The position numbers and the translations under genes are program-made. From Lingula anatina (Eukaryota > Brachiopoda > Lingulata > Lingulida > Lingulidae), in the NCBI RefSeq assembly GCF_001039355.2, contig NW_019775866.1, forward strand, positions 1-45,094: a DNA stretch of 45,094 bases. Direction: 5' to 3'. Below the pieces are notes generated by a model that saw only the letters and a list, made by a program, of their open reading frames with translations, ran no database searches and was not told the DNA's origin. Of this stretch, positions 24,465 through 35,393 are shown one piece after another (position 1 is the first letter of the stretch; each line of letters opens with the position of its first letter).

Positions 24465-24680
24465 GGCCAGACTGCTGCCTCTGATAAAGCAAGCATGTAC
24501 AGAATAGTGAAAATACCCCATGAGAAAGGATATTACCCCAAGGTCAGAAAACCGTCCATGTCCTTACTGCAATAAACCAGAGGACATTATATATGCTAAT
24601 AAGAAAAATGTAACCAGGAAATATAAAAAAATTATGTCATGCAACGATCATCCAAAACTTTCTCAAAAGTAATGATGATA
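24465..24680 (+). pseudogene. Possible non-LTR retrotransposon ORF2 C-terminal relic (copy 1)
   Basis: The plus strand encodes RPCPYCNKPEDIIYANKKN-like sequence preceded by stops (an in-frame TAG near 24505). The C-x2-C followed by E-D and basic, aromatic residues is reminiscent of the CxxC-ED-HFLxxC tail of invertebrate LINE reverse transcriptases, but the downstream His and Cys are not clear. It is duplicated, better preserved, at 31688-31942. The assignment is tentative. Confidence 0.3.
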
Positions 24681-25010
24681 ATTTTTTTTCACTTGCTCCA
24701 TCTCTGCAAATATAGTGAAATTCCTTTTCAAAATATGAAGCTCTTACAGTGTATAATCCTAGTTTGCGTTGTAAAGTAAACGTTATCGCTGTATTTATTC
24801 ATTACCTTATTTACTTGACAAAAGAGCAAATGAAGTAAGAATTTTATTTCATGGCAGAATGTTTGTCAGAATTGAATTTTCAATGGGACCGATTGGAAAT
24901 TCACATTACATTTTTCTTAAGTGTGTTTATGTTAAAGACAAAAGCGGTGAAGAATAAGCGCTTATAAAATCAGATATTCAAACCTATTTTTGTCTGAACG
25001 AATTTTATTT

Positions 25011-25268
25011 ATTATCAGCATCTGTGTGTGATCTCAAATTTATAGACATTCAGGAAATATAAATGTTTAATTCGTGGATCTTCGCCTTTTTATAAGATAT
25101 TCACAGATATGTCGCGGGCTAATCCATGTTACAATTCTCAAAAGGGAATCCTTCTGTGGCCCTTGTAGAGGGCACCCTTGTCCAGTCGTTGTTTGGATCA
25201 AAGAAACAATGAAGTGACGCGCGATTGCAGTAGAGAAGACGGAATCTCACTCCACAACTGACAATGTT
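25011..25268. repeat. Dispersed repeat, copy 2
   Basis: The counterpart of 15061-15220, with the same left and right ends but a fuller centre. It lies in the part of the B-C interval that is absent from the C-D interval. No open frame of note. Confidence 0.6.
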
Positions 25269-25970
25269 GTAAAAAATAATGACAATAAAAAAAAAATAAA
25301 TAATAATAATAATATTTATTTATTTATAGTCTAAAAACCATATAAAATGTTCAGTAGACTTTACATAAGTAAAATGAACAGAATAGGATGAATAAGGTCA
25401 ATAAATAAATAGGTAGTTAAAATATTAAGATTTTAAAATGTGTAGTAAAGTGTAAATAAATATACAGACAGTTAAGATTTTAAGATTTCAAAATAGATAG
25501 TACAGTGTAAAAGATAACAGCCAGTCAAATCAGTTGTAAAACTTTTTGAAAATAAGGAAAGCAAAAAGAAAGAAAGAAAACGAAAAAAGTTGTGTAACTG
25601 ACAGAAACCAAGTTAACGTGAAACCATTTCATTTCATGATTTAAGCATAGAGTCATCCATTTCAAATGAAATTGTCATTTCGCTTTAATATTTTACAGAA
25701 GAAGAGGGATGAACGTACACACTTTTGGGATAGTTTTGTTCTATAAGTACTTAGAACCATTTTCTACGCAAATGATAAGCTATGGAAGGCAATGGAAGGT
25801 AATGAATACAACTCCATTGTCTTTTAAACGTATAATTTCGTCCCAGAATTATTCCCACTCTTGTAAAATAGTCTTCAATTCAAATGCTGTAAGCCCAGTG
25901 ATAAATCTAAAAAAATTCGTGCACCTGGATGACCACTCTACATAGTATTGACATTAGTGTGAGATATAAT

Positions 25971-26163
25971 AGGCCCCATTCATTAAAGATGATCCAAGTA
26001 CAAGATCAAATCCTGGATCCGAGGTTTTATTGCTAGGCCCCTGCTACGGCGCGTGTGGAGGCAGGGAGACAATCAGGAATCAGCGGCATCTCTTTTGAAG
26101 TGTGGCCGGCCATATTTAGTCGGCGGATCAGTTAGTACTCGGATCATCTATTCTGAATGGGAC
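25971..26163. mobile_element. Foldback element related to the 19431-19613 family
   Basis: The left arm starts GGCCCCATTCA and the right arm ends TGAATGGGACC; the arms share GATGATCC and AGTAC blocks, and the interior has AATATGGCC. The right arm is also present in the C-D interval (about 31966-32093), where the left arm is missing, so that copy is truncated or the junction is a rearrangement point. Confidence 0.55.
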
Positions 26164-26387
26164 CATAAAGGTCTACAAACTGCTTAGTGAAATAACGAAG
26201 GAAAGAAAAATACGATTACAAATTGAGCTGTGATCCATTTAATACAGTTTTTATGGTTACAATAAATGAAATAAATTAATTAAAAGACTACATAATATGA
26301 AATAATATTCTGTAACAATGTTTAAATATGCTAGCGCTTTTCATTTTGTTCTGTTTTCATTTATGGAGTTGCTAGAATTACTTTAAC

Positions 26388-26448
26388 AAAAAAAAAAAAA
26401 AAATACAATACAATACAATACAATACAATACAATACAATACAATACAG
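26388..26448. repeat. Poly-A followed by (AATAC)n
   Basis: About 16 A followed by some nine AATAC units. The homologous site in the C-D interval (about 32313-32343) has only about three units, so this array changed length after the duplication. Confidence 0.92.
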
Positions 26449-27191
26449 TGTCTTGTTTTTATACACGTATTTACAAAACATCCATAAATTCATGTACATG
26501 AATATAATGGATATAAGGTAGGACTGCTGTGCTGTATCCACTTAAGGTCTCTGACAGACAGTTGCTTTCGATCAACAAGCTCCATTAGAATTAAAGAATA
26601 GTTAAACTATACGAAATGTTTGTTTTTTCTAAACACATGTCAATTAAGTAAAGGTGTTTTGTGCATCACATCCCTTGTCAGTCGATGGACGCTTTCGATG
26701 GGTTAATTTCGATTTCACTTTTACAGAGGGGAACTGGCGGCTTCTGTGATATCAACATTTACAAGAACGAGAATTTTTTTTACAAAAGGTACTTTCACAT
26801 GTATTTACATTTTAAAGATCTTCTTAGTTTTCGATCCATTAAAACCAGACGGTTTCCGGGGGACCAAGGCCATCCGTAATCTGCAATACTGCTCAGAATA
26901 AGATAATTTTATAAACGACAAAGGAAATTTTAAAATATTCATTGGTATAAAGTGAAGCACGGGTATGCGGCATGCAGCAATTAAAAGATAATGTTTTTAG
27001 CAAAACGAGCAGGGAAAGAGTCGGTTTCCTTTAAAAGATCACCTTAAATCTCTTTCCGGATGGGCCCGTTCATTCATTACCTTCTTGTAAAATGTATATA
27101 GAGCTTTTACGATCTCTTAACGTAACAGTTAACTGCAATGTTGGGCTCTTGTCTCAGAACGTATAGCTATAGTTTTGAAACACAGCCGTGG

Positions 27192-29360
27192 CTAAACAAA
27201 ACGGAAGGCAGCATCAGGACTAGTTTGAATATGTTGGTGTAGGTATATACGATAATTTATATGGCGAAGGTAGTAAGTGGCCATCGTAGAAGCTTCCAGG
27301 GCAAACCATCCGGTGTGTAGAATATCCTGCCTGATGATAAAGGTCGCCTCCTCATCAAAATGCAAACTGCCTTGTGCTGGCGCTGGACGGTATTCAAGAT
27401 TGGTATAGGCCGAGTTAGAGATCTTGTAACGAAAGAACCAATGAGGTTTGTCAACAGATTCGATGGACATCGTTCCCGCCACTCCGGTTAGACCGGGAAT
27501 CCAAATGTTGAAGGTTTTGGCGTCACCGTTGATAATGCGGCAGTAATTGGTATTGCTGTCGTAGGTCATGAAGTAAGACTGAAAGTTATAGGACTGAATT
27601 TTCACACCCTTCTGAAGATAGGTTGGAGCTGGAACTGTCAAAATAAATGAATAAAATAAAATAAAATAAAATAAAAAATAGAAAAAAAAATCTTAAAACA
27701 CGGATTTATCTTAAAGCATGGATAGAAGTCAAAGCAAGCAACTTCAGACCCTCCATGTACACCCAAATATAACATTTTCTTCAAATCCTGTCATTTTCAC
27801 TCAAATGAACCTTTACGTCAGTCTATTCTGACGCATGTACATGTATACGAGTTTCAAAATCATCATTTTTTCAGTTCCTTATTAAACAGTTACCAAGATA
27901 GACCACTCTGTACACCAACACAATTTGCTTCAATCTTGCTTTAATTCCCTAGAGGCTAACATCAAATTGTGCAAGAATAGGAAAGATGTTTCAAGATGCT
28001 AAAGCCAGCACCTATGTCGACATTGCGCCATTTTGTTACTGATAAAACGAAATAACGAAAACAAAATACAGATTTAGGGCTTAATTTTGTTTACGCGTCA
28101 CCAGAATATACTTACGGATTTTAAAAGAAACGCTGTTTTTGTAGACATCAGTATCTTGAAAAGAACTCACAGACAAAAGGTGGCTGCCGTGAGAAATATA
28201 TTTCCCTGGATCATACGCTGCCTCAAACGCCAAATACCCGGTAAACCAAGTTCCGTATCGAATTTTGAAGGTAGCGTCCTCGTAGAAAGTTTCTGGACTG
28301 TAAGATTCTGGATCGGTTCCCCAGAGATCTACGGCGTTGGTGTCTGCACGGTACCGAAAGAAGTGACCCGGTTTATCGTTGGACTCGATGGAAACAGTTC
28401 CTTCATCTCCCGTCAATCCAGGTCGTAGGATTCGGAAAGTCTTTCTGTCGTCCAGAAGGATTTTAGCTCTGTCTGAAGCGCTGGTGTCGTATGAAAAGTA
28501 ATATGTCGGGAAGTTCTTAGACTGGAGATGTATATCTGTGTATACATATGCTGTAAGATTGAAACAGGTCGTTATTTGGGCTATATAACATGGCATCATA
28601 TTATATTTTATTTGGATGTGTGCAATTGTATACTTTAAGACAAAGACATTAAGATCTTAAAATTTATTCATGTCAGAATCAGAACTGTCATCTGTAAAAT
28701 AGCATGTCGGGAATTTTTTAACAGCAACTAGATATAAGCAGCCGCAAAGAGAGATTGAAAAGATCGTTTGAATACCGTTTTCTCTCTATATGTATATAAA
28801 AAAGATGTCCTTTATGTTGGAGCATTATAAAGCATGGTCATAATTAAAGTGACTTACTTGTTTCATTTAGTGTACAGCTTTGGATACCATTATCAAACCC
28901 ACTCGTCTGGAAATAAAACAAAGAAAACTTTCTAAGAACACCATTTCATCATTAATTTAGAAAAAGCTAAATATGTACCAGCTATCTGAAATATTACACT
29001 GTTTGTTACTACTAGAAGATATTGTTTTATGTAGCAGATATTAAAAATTACCTTTTCGTAGTATGCAAAGCCCTTTTTTGTTTTCAAATTGTTTCCTCTT
29101 TTGTCCACTATCTTCGAATTCAACTCGCAAACTCGAGTCTTGTTTTCTGACACATCTTCAAAGTTGAAGGACAAGCATGCCGGCTGTTCAAGGCATTTCA
29201 AGTAGCACTGGAGTCTGTTATAAACGTTGTGTGTGCTGAGAACAGAATACGCCAGTCGTACATCTTTATCGCAGTTAGAGGGACGCTGTAAAAAACTTGG
29301 TGTTCCTTGCCCCGTGGTAACCAAAATGGTCAAGATTGCGAGACAAAATAATCCCGTCAT
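27192..29360 (-). CDS. Secreted PAN/apple + double AbfB-domain protein, paralogue C
   Basis: Minus-strand exons 29052-29360, 28858-28906, 28116-28550 and 27192-27634 give 411 residues. Signal peptide MTGLFCLAILTILV; PAN module through residue about 118, including the exon 2 peptide TSGFDNGIQSC; AbfB-1 at about 122-264 and AbfB-2 at about 268-411 ending RFV. The exon sizes (309, 49, 435, 443 nt) and phases are identical to paralogue D, its closest relative. AbfB-2 differs from D at a few positions (for example IPGLTG for SPGLTG, and a Met for Val in the TMSIES motif). A TATA-like box is at 29431-29439. It is predicted to be secreted; a sugar-binding role is inferred from the AbfB fold only. 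Confidence 0.9.
27643..27680. repeat. (AAATA)n microsatellite
   Basis: A pentanucleotide A/T repeat just inside the intron 5' of exon 4 of paralogue C. A matching but rearranged tract lies at about 33548-33592 in paralogue D. Confidence 0.85.
28671..28732 (-). pseudogene. Relic of a second AbfB-1 exon in intron 2 of paralogue C
   Basis: About 60 bp aligns with part of exon 3 of paralogue A (around the TYYFTYDSSDAD codons), with substitutions destroying the frame. It is the shortest of the three relics; the 5' exon end kept in D is deleted here. Confidence 0.75.
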
Positions 29361-29430
29361 GATTCACGGTTTTTGGTCCTCAAGGTTTATGGTTCTCGGT
29401 CTTTATGTTGAAACTTAGAAGCTCGTGAAC

Positions 29431-29439
29431 TATTTTATA
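29431..29439 (-). promoter_or_regulatory. TATA box of paralogue C
   Basis: TATAAAATA on the minus strand, about 71-79 bp upstream of the ATG, at the same place as in B. Confidence 0.65.
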
Positions 29440-30005
29440 CCATTTCAGTATCACTCAAATAGAATTATATCAATGCAAATACCTAGGTACAAAGAAAAAA
29501 TGAAACTTGATCGTTATTTTCCTTTTCACTGAAAGTTCAATATTTCCCTTTGCATTTGCAGTTTAAATAGCAACTTTTTAAAACTGATTATTCAACACGT
29601 TTTCTCCCATTCTTCATTGTTATATATTTACTATTGGTTGTTTGTTCCTGAAACCACGGGGGATTACTGGAAATAGATGTATCTCTTCTGCAACTTAGTC
29701 GCTGACTTTCAGCAATAGCTTGCCGGGCAGAAAACGTTCAAGCAAACAGAGTGAAACAAAAGACGAAAAAATGAACAAATAGCAGGAACATTATATCGAT
29801 TAGATTAATTGGCAACAATTCTAATTTAAAACGATAATGTTAACTGTAAGAATTGAATTGTCAGTGCTTTCAATGAATATCTTAAAATGTCCAAATAGAA
29901 ACGTGGTGAGCTGGGAAAAAGGAAAGAGAACTATCGAATCCCTGCACTTAGACCTGTATAACTGCCGAACTAATTTAACTTTTTGTTTAATGATTTTACT
30001 TTTAC

Positions 30006-30780
30006 TACCCTGAGTGTCAGAGCAACGTAAAAGCTAGCTTGCTAAATATACCTTGTGGTGGAGTCGCTTTTACTAACTCTGAAGACCAGCGGCCATGAAA
30101 GTTTTCCATCAATCAAATAGAACTGCTCCGCAGTGAAAATGCAGTTGAATGTCATCAGACCAAAATAAAACGTAAAACAAATTTAATTCTGCTTTATTTA
30201 ATTTTATTTGCTGTATTTAAGATGTAAAGTGAAAATATAAATAATATTCTTCGGAAAGAAAAGATATATCCAATGTTTTTGTATTTTTTGCTTATCAAAG
30301 AACATTTAGTCCTGAGATATACACATGCACAATACATGTGCTTGCCGTGTGCCAAATTTGACAGCTACACTGTATGCCCGATACCACTATAAGGGCTGCG
30401 CAATGGCTACACGAACAGCAGAATGTTGCTTGTATTGTGGCACTAACCTTCGACTGCAAGATATTTTCATTTCAAACTTCTAACTCCGCGTCAGGCACTT
30501 TAATTGCTTCTTGTCTCGCCTGCACGAGACTTCAGCGCAAGGCGGGAAAGGCAGCTCCAGGCGGCCAAACCTGTGACGTACGAGACTTATGACTTCCAAA
30601 TATGGATCCAGGCGGACACAGCTGTGACGTGTGACTTCCAAATATGGAAGCGCCCCAGGCAGAATTTTGAAGAAGAACGCCCCCGAGTTGCCACTGTTCG
30701 CTAGAGTCTGGTATTGCTACTATGGGTTATATATGAAATCAAGATCGAGCTGGCAATACCGGAATATAGAACCTAGGGTA
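30006..30780. mobile_element. Non-autonomous DNA transposon (775 bp) with 8-bp target-site duplication
   Basis: ACTTTTAC occurs immediately before (29998-30005) and after (30781-30788) the segment. The paralogous B-C interval near 23690-23700 has a single ACTTTTAC and no insertion, so the empty site is visible. The ends are short imperfect inverted repeats, TACCCTGAG and CCTAGGGTA. The interior is more GC-rich than its surroundings and holds an internal tandem repeat around 30556-30652 (CTTCCAAATATGGA twice). An 8-bp duplication fits hAT or P-like superfamilies; no transposase is present. Confidence 0.8.
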
Positions 30781-31312
30781 ACTTTTACCAACTTGCTTTA
30801 ACTGATGGTTTGTAGTTTTAAGGACCATTTTAAGTAATGTCTAAATTTAGATTCTTTAAATGTGGCAAAAATTGCTGCATGTTATTTCATTGTGCAAATT
30901 AAAGGAATAAATGAACAATTTATCTTTACTATCAAAACGGTTATTTATGGTTCCAAGGAGAAGTATTTACTGATATTTTAGTGATAGTAATCACGTACTT
31001 TGGAACAAAAAAGTAATAAAATAGCTCTGGGATTTCAAGTAATCAACAGGGACGCGTTCCTCGCCAGACATGCCCTTTGTATTTGGTGGGGGGGGGGGGG
31101 GGCGATTTCACACCTTGTTGTTGAATAGTGCACATCCCTGTCTATGCAAGTCAAGCATGGTTTTGTGCAAAAAAAAAGTATATTTAGAACTCCAAAACAT
31201 GGACCCACATAGCGGTATTCGTTTATGTGTGAGTAAGCGGAGTCACTGCGGAGCCCCGGATGATCAAATAGAGACTACTACCCTTCTCACTGAGAAATCC
31301 ATATTTATTTCC

Positions 31313-31467
31313 CTCCCCAGGGAGGTGAGATTGTGTACTCAGCGTGTTTTGACCAGTTGTATAGGCCTAATTGTTATATGTATGTACATATTTGTAAAGT
31401 CTAACGTACATATTCATATGGTGTTTAGCCTTAAAATAAATGAATTATTATTATAAATGTATTATTA
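31313..31467 (+). mobile_element. Probable short retroposon insertion with AT-repeat tail
   Basis: About 150 bp are present here but absent at the homologous site near 24235-24243. The insert ends in an A/T-rich tail (AAATAAATGAATTATTATTAT) like the 3' ends of some LINE or SINE families. Exact ends and any target duplication are unclear. Confidence 0.45.
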
Positions 31468-31687
31468 TAATCGATAGTCCTATCCTCTCGCACAACTCCA
31501 GTCCCAAAACACGGTCTTACATCGTTGAAGGGTACAAAAGAATGACATCGATCTCTTTGCTCCATTGCCGCACTTGAGACACTAGGTCAATAAAACTTGA
31601 TGTTCTTACCGGAGTACGGCAGGGTAGGCTTTTCCTAGATTTATTTATAGGTATCTTCACAACATAAAATGATACGATAACGTTTAA

Positions 31688-31942
31688 ATGGCCAGACCGC
31701 TGCCTCTGATAAAGCAAGCATGTAAAGAATGTTTAAAATACCCCATGAAAAAGGATATTACCCCAAGGTCAGAAAACCGTCCGTGTCCTTTCTGCAATGA
31801 ACCAGAGGACACTATATATTCTAATAAGAAAAATATAACCAGGAAATATAAAAAATTATGTCATGCAACGATCATCCAAAATTTCTCTAAAGTAATGATG
31901 ATAAAATTTTTTTCAATTGCTCCGTCTCTGCAAATGTGGTGA
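31688..31942 (+). pseudogene. Possible non-LTR retrotransposon ORF2 C-terminal relic (copy 2)
   Basis: An 84-codon open frame includes ENRPCPFCNEPEDTIY. The C-x2-C-x3-ED pattern after a basic segment, followed by Tyr/Lys/Arg-rich sequence, is reminiscent of the zinc-knuckle-like tail of LINE reverse transcriptases, but the conserved His-Cys part is not recognisable. The copy at 24465-24680 has stops. I would not call it a functional gene. Confidence 0.3.
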
Positions 31943-33100
31943 AATTCCTTTTCAAAATATGAATTGCAGCGACGGCGCGAGTGGAGGCGGGGAGACCATT
32001 AGTAATCAGCAGCATCCGTTTTGAAGTGTGCTCGGCCATATTTAGTCGGCGGATCAGTTAGTACTCGGATCATCTATTCTGAATGGGACCATAAAGGTCT
32101 ACAAACTGCTTAGTGAAATAACGGAAGAAAGAAAAATGCGATTGCAAATTGTGCTGTGATCCATTTAATGCAGTTTTATGGTTACAATTAATGAATTAAA
32201 TAAATTAAAAGACTACATAATGTGAAATAATATTCTGTAACAATGTTGAAATATGCTGGCGGTTTTTCATTTTGTTCTGTTTTCATTTATGGAGTTGCTA
32301 GAATTACTTTAACAAAAAAAAAAAAAAATACAATACAATACAGTGTCTTGTTTTTATACACGTATTTACAAAACATCCATAAATTCTTGTACATGAATAT
32401 AATGGATATAAGGTAGGACTGTTGTGCCATACCACTAAAGGTCTCTGACAGACGGTTGCTTTCGATCAACAAGCTCCGATTTAATTTCCCATAGTTAAAC
32501 TATACGAAATGTTTGTTTTTTCTAAACACATGTCAATTAAGTAAAGGTGTTTTGTGCGTCACATCCCTTGTCAGTCGATGGAGGCTTTCGATCGGTTAAT
32601 TTCGATTTCACTTTTACAGAGGGGAACTGGCGACTTCTGTGATATCAACATTTACAAGAACGAGAATTTTTTACAAAAGTTACTTTCACATGTATTTACA
32701 TTTTAGTTTTATTCATTACAGTTTTCGATCCATTAAAACCAGACGGTTTCCGGGGGACCAAGGCCATCCGTTAATCTGCAATACTGCTCAGAATAAGATA
32801 ATTTTATAAAAGACAAAGGAAAATGTTAAATATTCATTGGTATTAAGTAAAGCACGGGTATGCGGCATGCAGCAATTAAAAGATAATGTTTTTAGCAAAT
32901 CGAGCAGGGAAAGAGTCGGTTCCCTTTAAAAGATCACCCTAAATCTAATTCTAAAGGCCGGATGGGCCCGTTCATTCATTACCTTCTTGTAAAATGTAGG
33001 CCCTATATAGAGCTTTTACGATCTCTTTACGTAACAGTTAACTGCAATGTTGGGCCCTTGTCTCAGAACGTATAGCTGAAGCTTTGAAACACAGCCGTGG

Positions 33101-35312
33101 CTAAACAAAACGAAAGGCAGCATCAGGGCTTGTTTGAATATGTTGGTGTAGGTACATACGATAATATGAATGGCGAAGATAGTAGTTAGACATCGTAGAA
33201 GCTTCCAGAGCAAACCATCCGGTGTGTAAAATATCCTGCCTGATGATAAAGGTCGCCTCCTCATCAAAATTCGAACTTCCTTGTGCTGGGGATGGTCGGT
33301 ATTCAAGATTGGTATAGGCCGAGTTAGAGATCTTGTACCGAAAGAACCAATGAGGCTTGTCAACAGATTCGATGGACACCGTTCCCGCCACTCCAGTTAG
33401 ACCGGGACTCCAAATGTTGAAGGTTTTGAAATCACCGTTGATAATATTGCAGTAGTTGGTATTGCTGTCGTAGGTCATGAAGTAAGACTGATAGTTATAG
33501 GACTGAATTTTCACACCCTTCTGAAGATAAGTTGGAGCTGGAACTGTCAAAAAAAAAATAATAATAATAAAATAAAATAAAATAAAATAAACAAATAACA
33601 TCTTAAAGCATGGATAGAAGTCAAAGCAAGCAACTTCAGACCCTCCAGGTACACCCAAATATAACATTTTCTTTAAATCCTGTCATTTTTACTCAAATGA
33701 ACCTTTACGTCAGTCTATTCTGACGCATGTACATGTATACGAGTTTCAAAATCATCATTTTTTCAGTTCCTTATTAAACAGTTACCAAGATAGACCACTC
33801 TGTACACCAACACAATTTGCTTCAATCTTGCTTTAATTCCCTAGAGGCTAACATCAAATTGTGCAAGAATAGGAAAAATGTTCAAGATGCTAAAGCCAGC
33901 ACCTATGTCGACATTGCGCCAGTTTGTTACTGATAAAACGAAATAACGAAAACAAAATACAGATTTAGGGCTTAATTTTGTTTACGTGTCATCAGAATAT
34001 ACTTACGGATTTTAAAAGAAACGCTGTTTTTGTAGACATCAGTATCTTGAAAAGAACTCACAGACAAAAGGTGGCTGCCGTGAGAAATATATTTCCCTGG
34101 ATTATACGCTGCCTCAAACGCCAAATATCCGTTAAACCAGGTGCCATATCGAATTTTGAAGGTAGCGTCCTCGTAGAAAGTTTCTGGACTGTAAGATTCT
34201 GGATCGGTTCCCCAGAGATCTACGGCGTTGGTGTCTGCGCGGTACCGAAAGAAGTGACCCGGTTTATCGTTGGACTCGATGGAAACAGTTCCTTCCTCTC
34301 CCGTCAATCCAGGTCGTAGAATTCTGAAAGTCTTTCTGTCGTCCAGAAGAATTTTAGCTCTGTCAGAAGCGCTGGTGTCGTATGAAAAGTAATATGTCGG
34401 GAAGTTCCTAGACTGGAGATGTATATCTGTGTATACATATGCTGGAAGATTGAAACAGGTCGTTATTTGGGCTATATAACATGGCATCATATTATATTTT
34501 ATTTGGATTTGTGCAATTGTATACTATAAGACAAAGACATTAAGATCTTAAAATTTATTCATGTCAGAATCAGAACTGTCATCTGTAAAATAGCATGTCG
34601 GGAATTTTTTTACTGCAACTAGATACTGGTATGTTCATGTGCTGAAAGATGAAAGAAAACCTCCATATTTAATAGAATAATATAAGCAGCCGCAAAGAGA
34701 GATTGAAAAGATCGTTTGAATACCGTTTTCTCTCTATATGTATATAAAAAAGATGTCCTTTATGTTGGAGCATTATAAAGCATGGTCATAATTAAAGTGC
34801 CTTACTTGTTTCAGTTAGTGTACAGCTTTGGATACCATTATCAAACCCACTCGTCTGAAAATAAAATAAAGAAAACTTTCTAAGAACACTACTTCATTTC
34901 ATCATAAATTCATAAAAGCAAAACATGTACTAGCTATCTGAAATATCATACTGTTTGTTGCGACTAGAAGATAATGTTTTATGTAGCAGATATTAAAAAT
35001 TACCTTTTCGTAGTAAGCAAAGCCCTTTTTTGTTTTCAAATTGTTTCCTCTTTTGTCCACTATTTTCGAATTCAACTCGCAAACTCGAGTCTTGTTCTCT
35101 GACACATCTTCAAAGTTGAAGGAGAGGCATGCCGGCTCATCAAGGCATTTCAAGTAGCACTGGAGTCTGTTATAAACGCCGTGTGTGCTGAGAACGGAAT
35201 ACGCCAGTCGTACATCTTTATCGCAGTTAGCGGGACGCTGTAAAAAACTTGGTGTTCCTTGCCCTGTGGTAACAGAAATGATCAAGATTGTAAGACAAAA
35301 TAATCCCGTCAT
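33101..35312 (-). CDS. Secreted PAN/apple + double AbfB-domain protein, paralogue D
   Basis: Minus-strand exons 35004-35312 (309 nt), 34806-34854 (49 nt), 34007-34441 (435 nt) and 33101-33543 (443 nt) join in phases 0, 1 and 1 to give 411 residues. Residues 1 to about 20 are a signal peptide (MTGLFCLTILIISV). Residues about 28-118 are a PAN/apple-like module with six Cys spread over exons 1 and 2. AbfB-1 (about 122-264) carries RNFPTYYFSYD and SIESNDKPGHFFRYR; AbfB-2 (about 268-411) carries QSYFMTYDSNTNYC, SIESVDKPHWFFRYK and FALEASTMSNYYLRH. Every splice site is canonical GT-AG. The best TATA box of the cluster lies at 35385-35393. Nearest relative is C. No enzymatic domain is present; extracellular glycan recognition is an inference from the AbfB fold and the PAN module. 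Confidence 0.9.
33548..33592. repeat. A-rich (AAT)n/(AAATA)n microsatellite
   Basis: A simple repeat abutting the acceptor of exon 4 in paralogue D; on the coding strand it forms a pyrimidine/T-rich tract right at the acceptor. Confidence 0.85.
34563..34645 (-). pseudogene. Relic of a second AbfB-1 exon in intron 2 of paralogue D
   Basis: About 83 bp aligns on the minus strand with the 5' end of exon 3 of paralogue A, including the acceptor-side sequence (CAGCACATGAAC versus CAGCATATCCAT). The intron sequence upstream (CCTCCATATTTAA) also matches A. Frame and most of the exon are lost. Confidence 0.83.
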
Positions 35313-35384
35313 GATTCACGGTTTTTGGTCCTCGAGGTTTACGGGTCTTGGTCTTTATGTTGAAACTTACTCGTTCTTCAACAC

Positions 35385-35393
35385 TATTTATAG
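35385..35393 (-). promoter_or_regulatory. TATA box of paralogue D
   Basis: CTATAAATA on the minus strand, about 73-81 bp upstream of the ATG; the strongest consensus of the four copies. Confidence 0.7.

Larger units (their letters stand above)
23119..27191. other. Intergenic region between paralogues B and C (duplicated segment)
   Basis: No functional exon is seen. 23119-24740 aligns with 29440-31960 and 26040-27191 aligns with 31966-33100, so most of the interval was duplicated together with a PAN-AbfB gene. The middle part (about 24740-26040) has no counterpart between C and D and contains a dispersed repeat and the left half of a foldback element. Features within are listed separately. 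Confidence 0.7.
29361..33100. other. Intergenic region between paralogues C and D (duplicated segment)
   Basis: This aligns with the B-C interval apart from a 775-bp insertion (30006-30780), a roughly 150-bp insertion (31313-31467) and a missing block equivalent to 24740-26040. A G-run at about 31088-31102 is expanded relative to the other copy. No functional exon is seen. Confidence 0.7.

Noticed and set aside
28087-28428. Plus-strand open frames opposite AbfB exons (also at 16978, 21205 and 33978)
   Set aside because: Shadows of the minus-strand exons; the minus frames have the domain, phase and splice support.
30374-30704. Overlapping plus-strand open frames inside the 775-bp element
   Set aside because: Short, in two frames, no domain and no similarity to transposase; the GC-rich interior explains the lack of stops.
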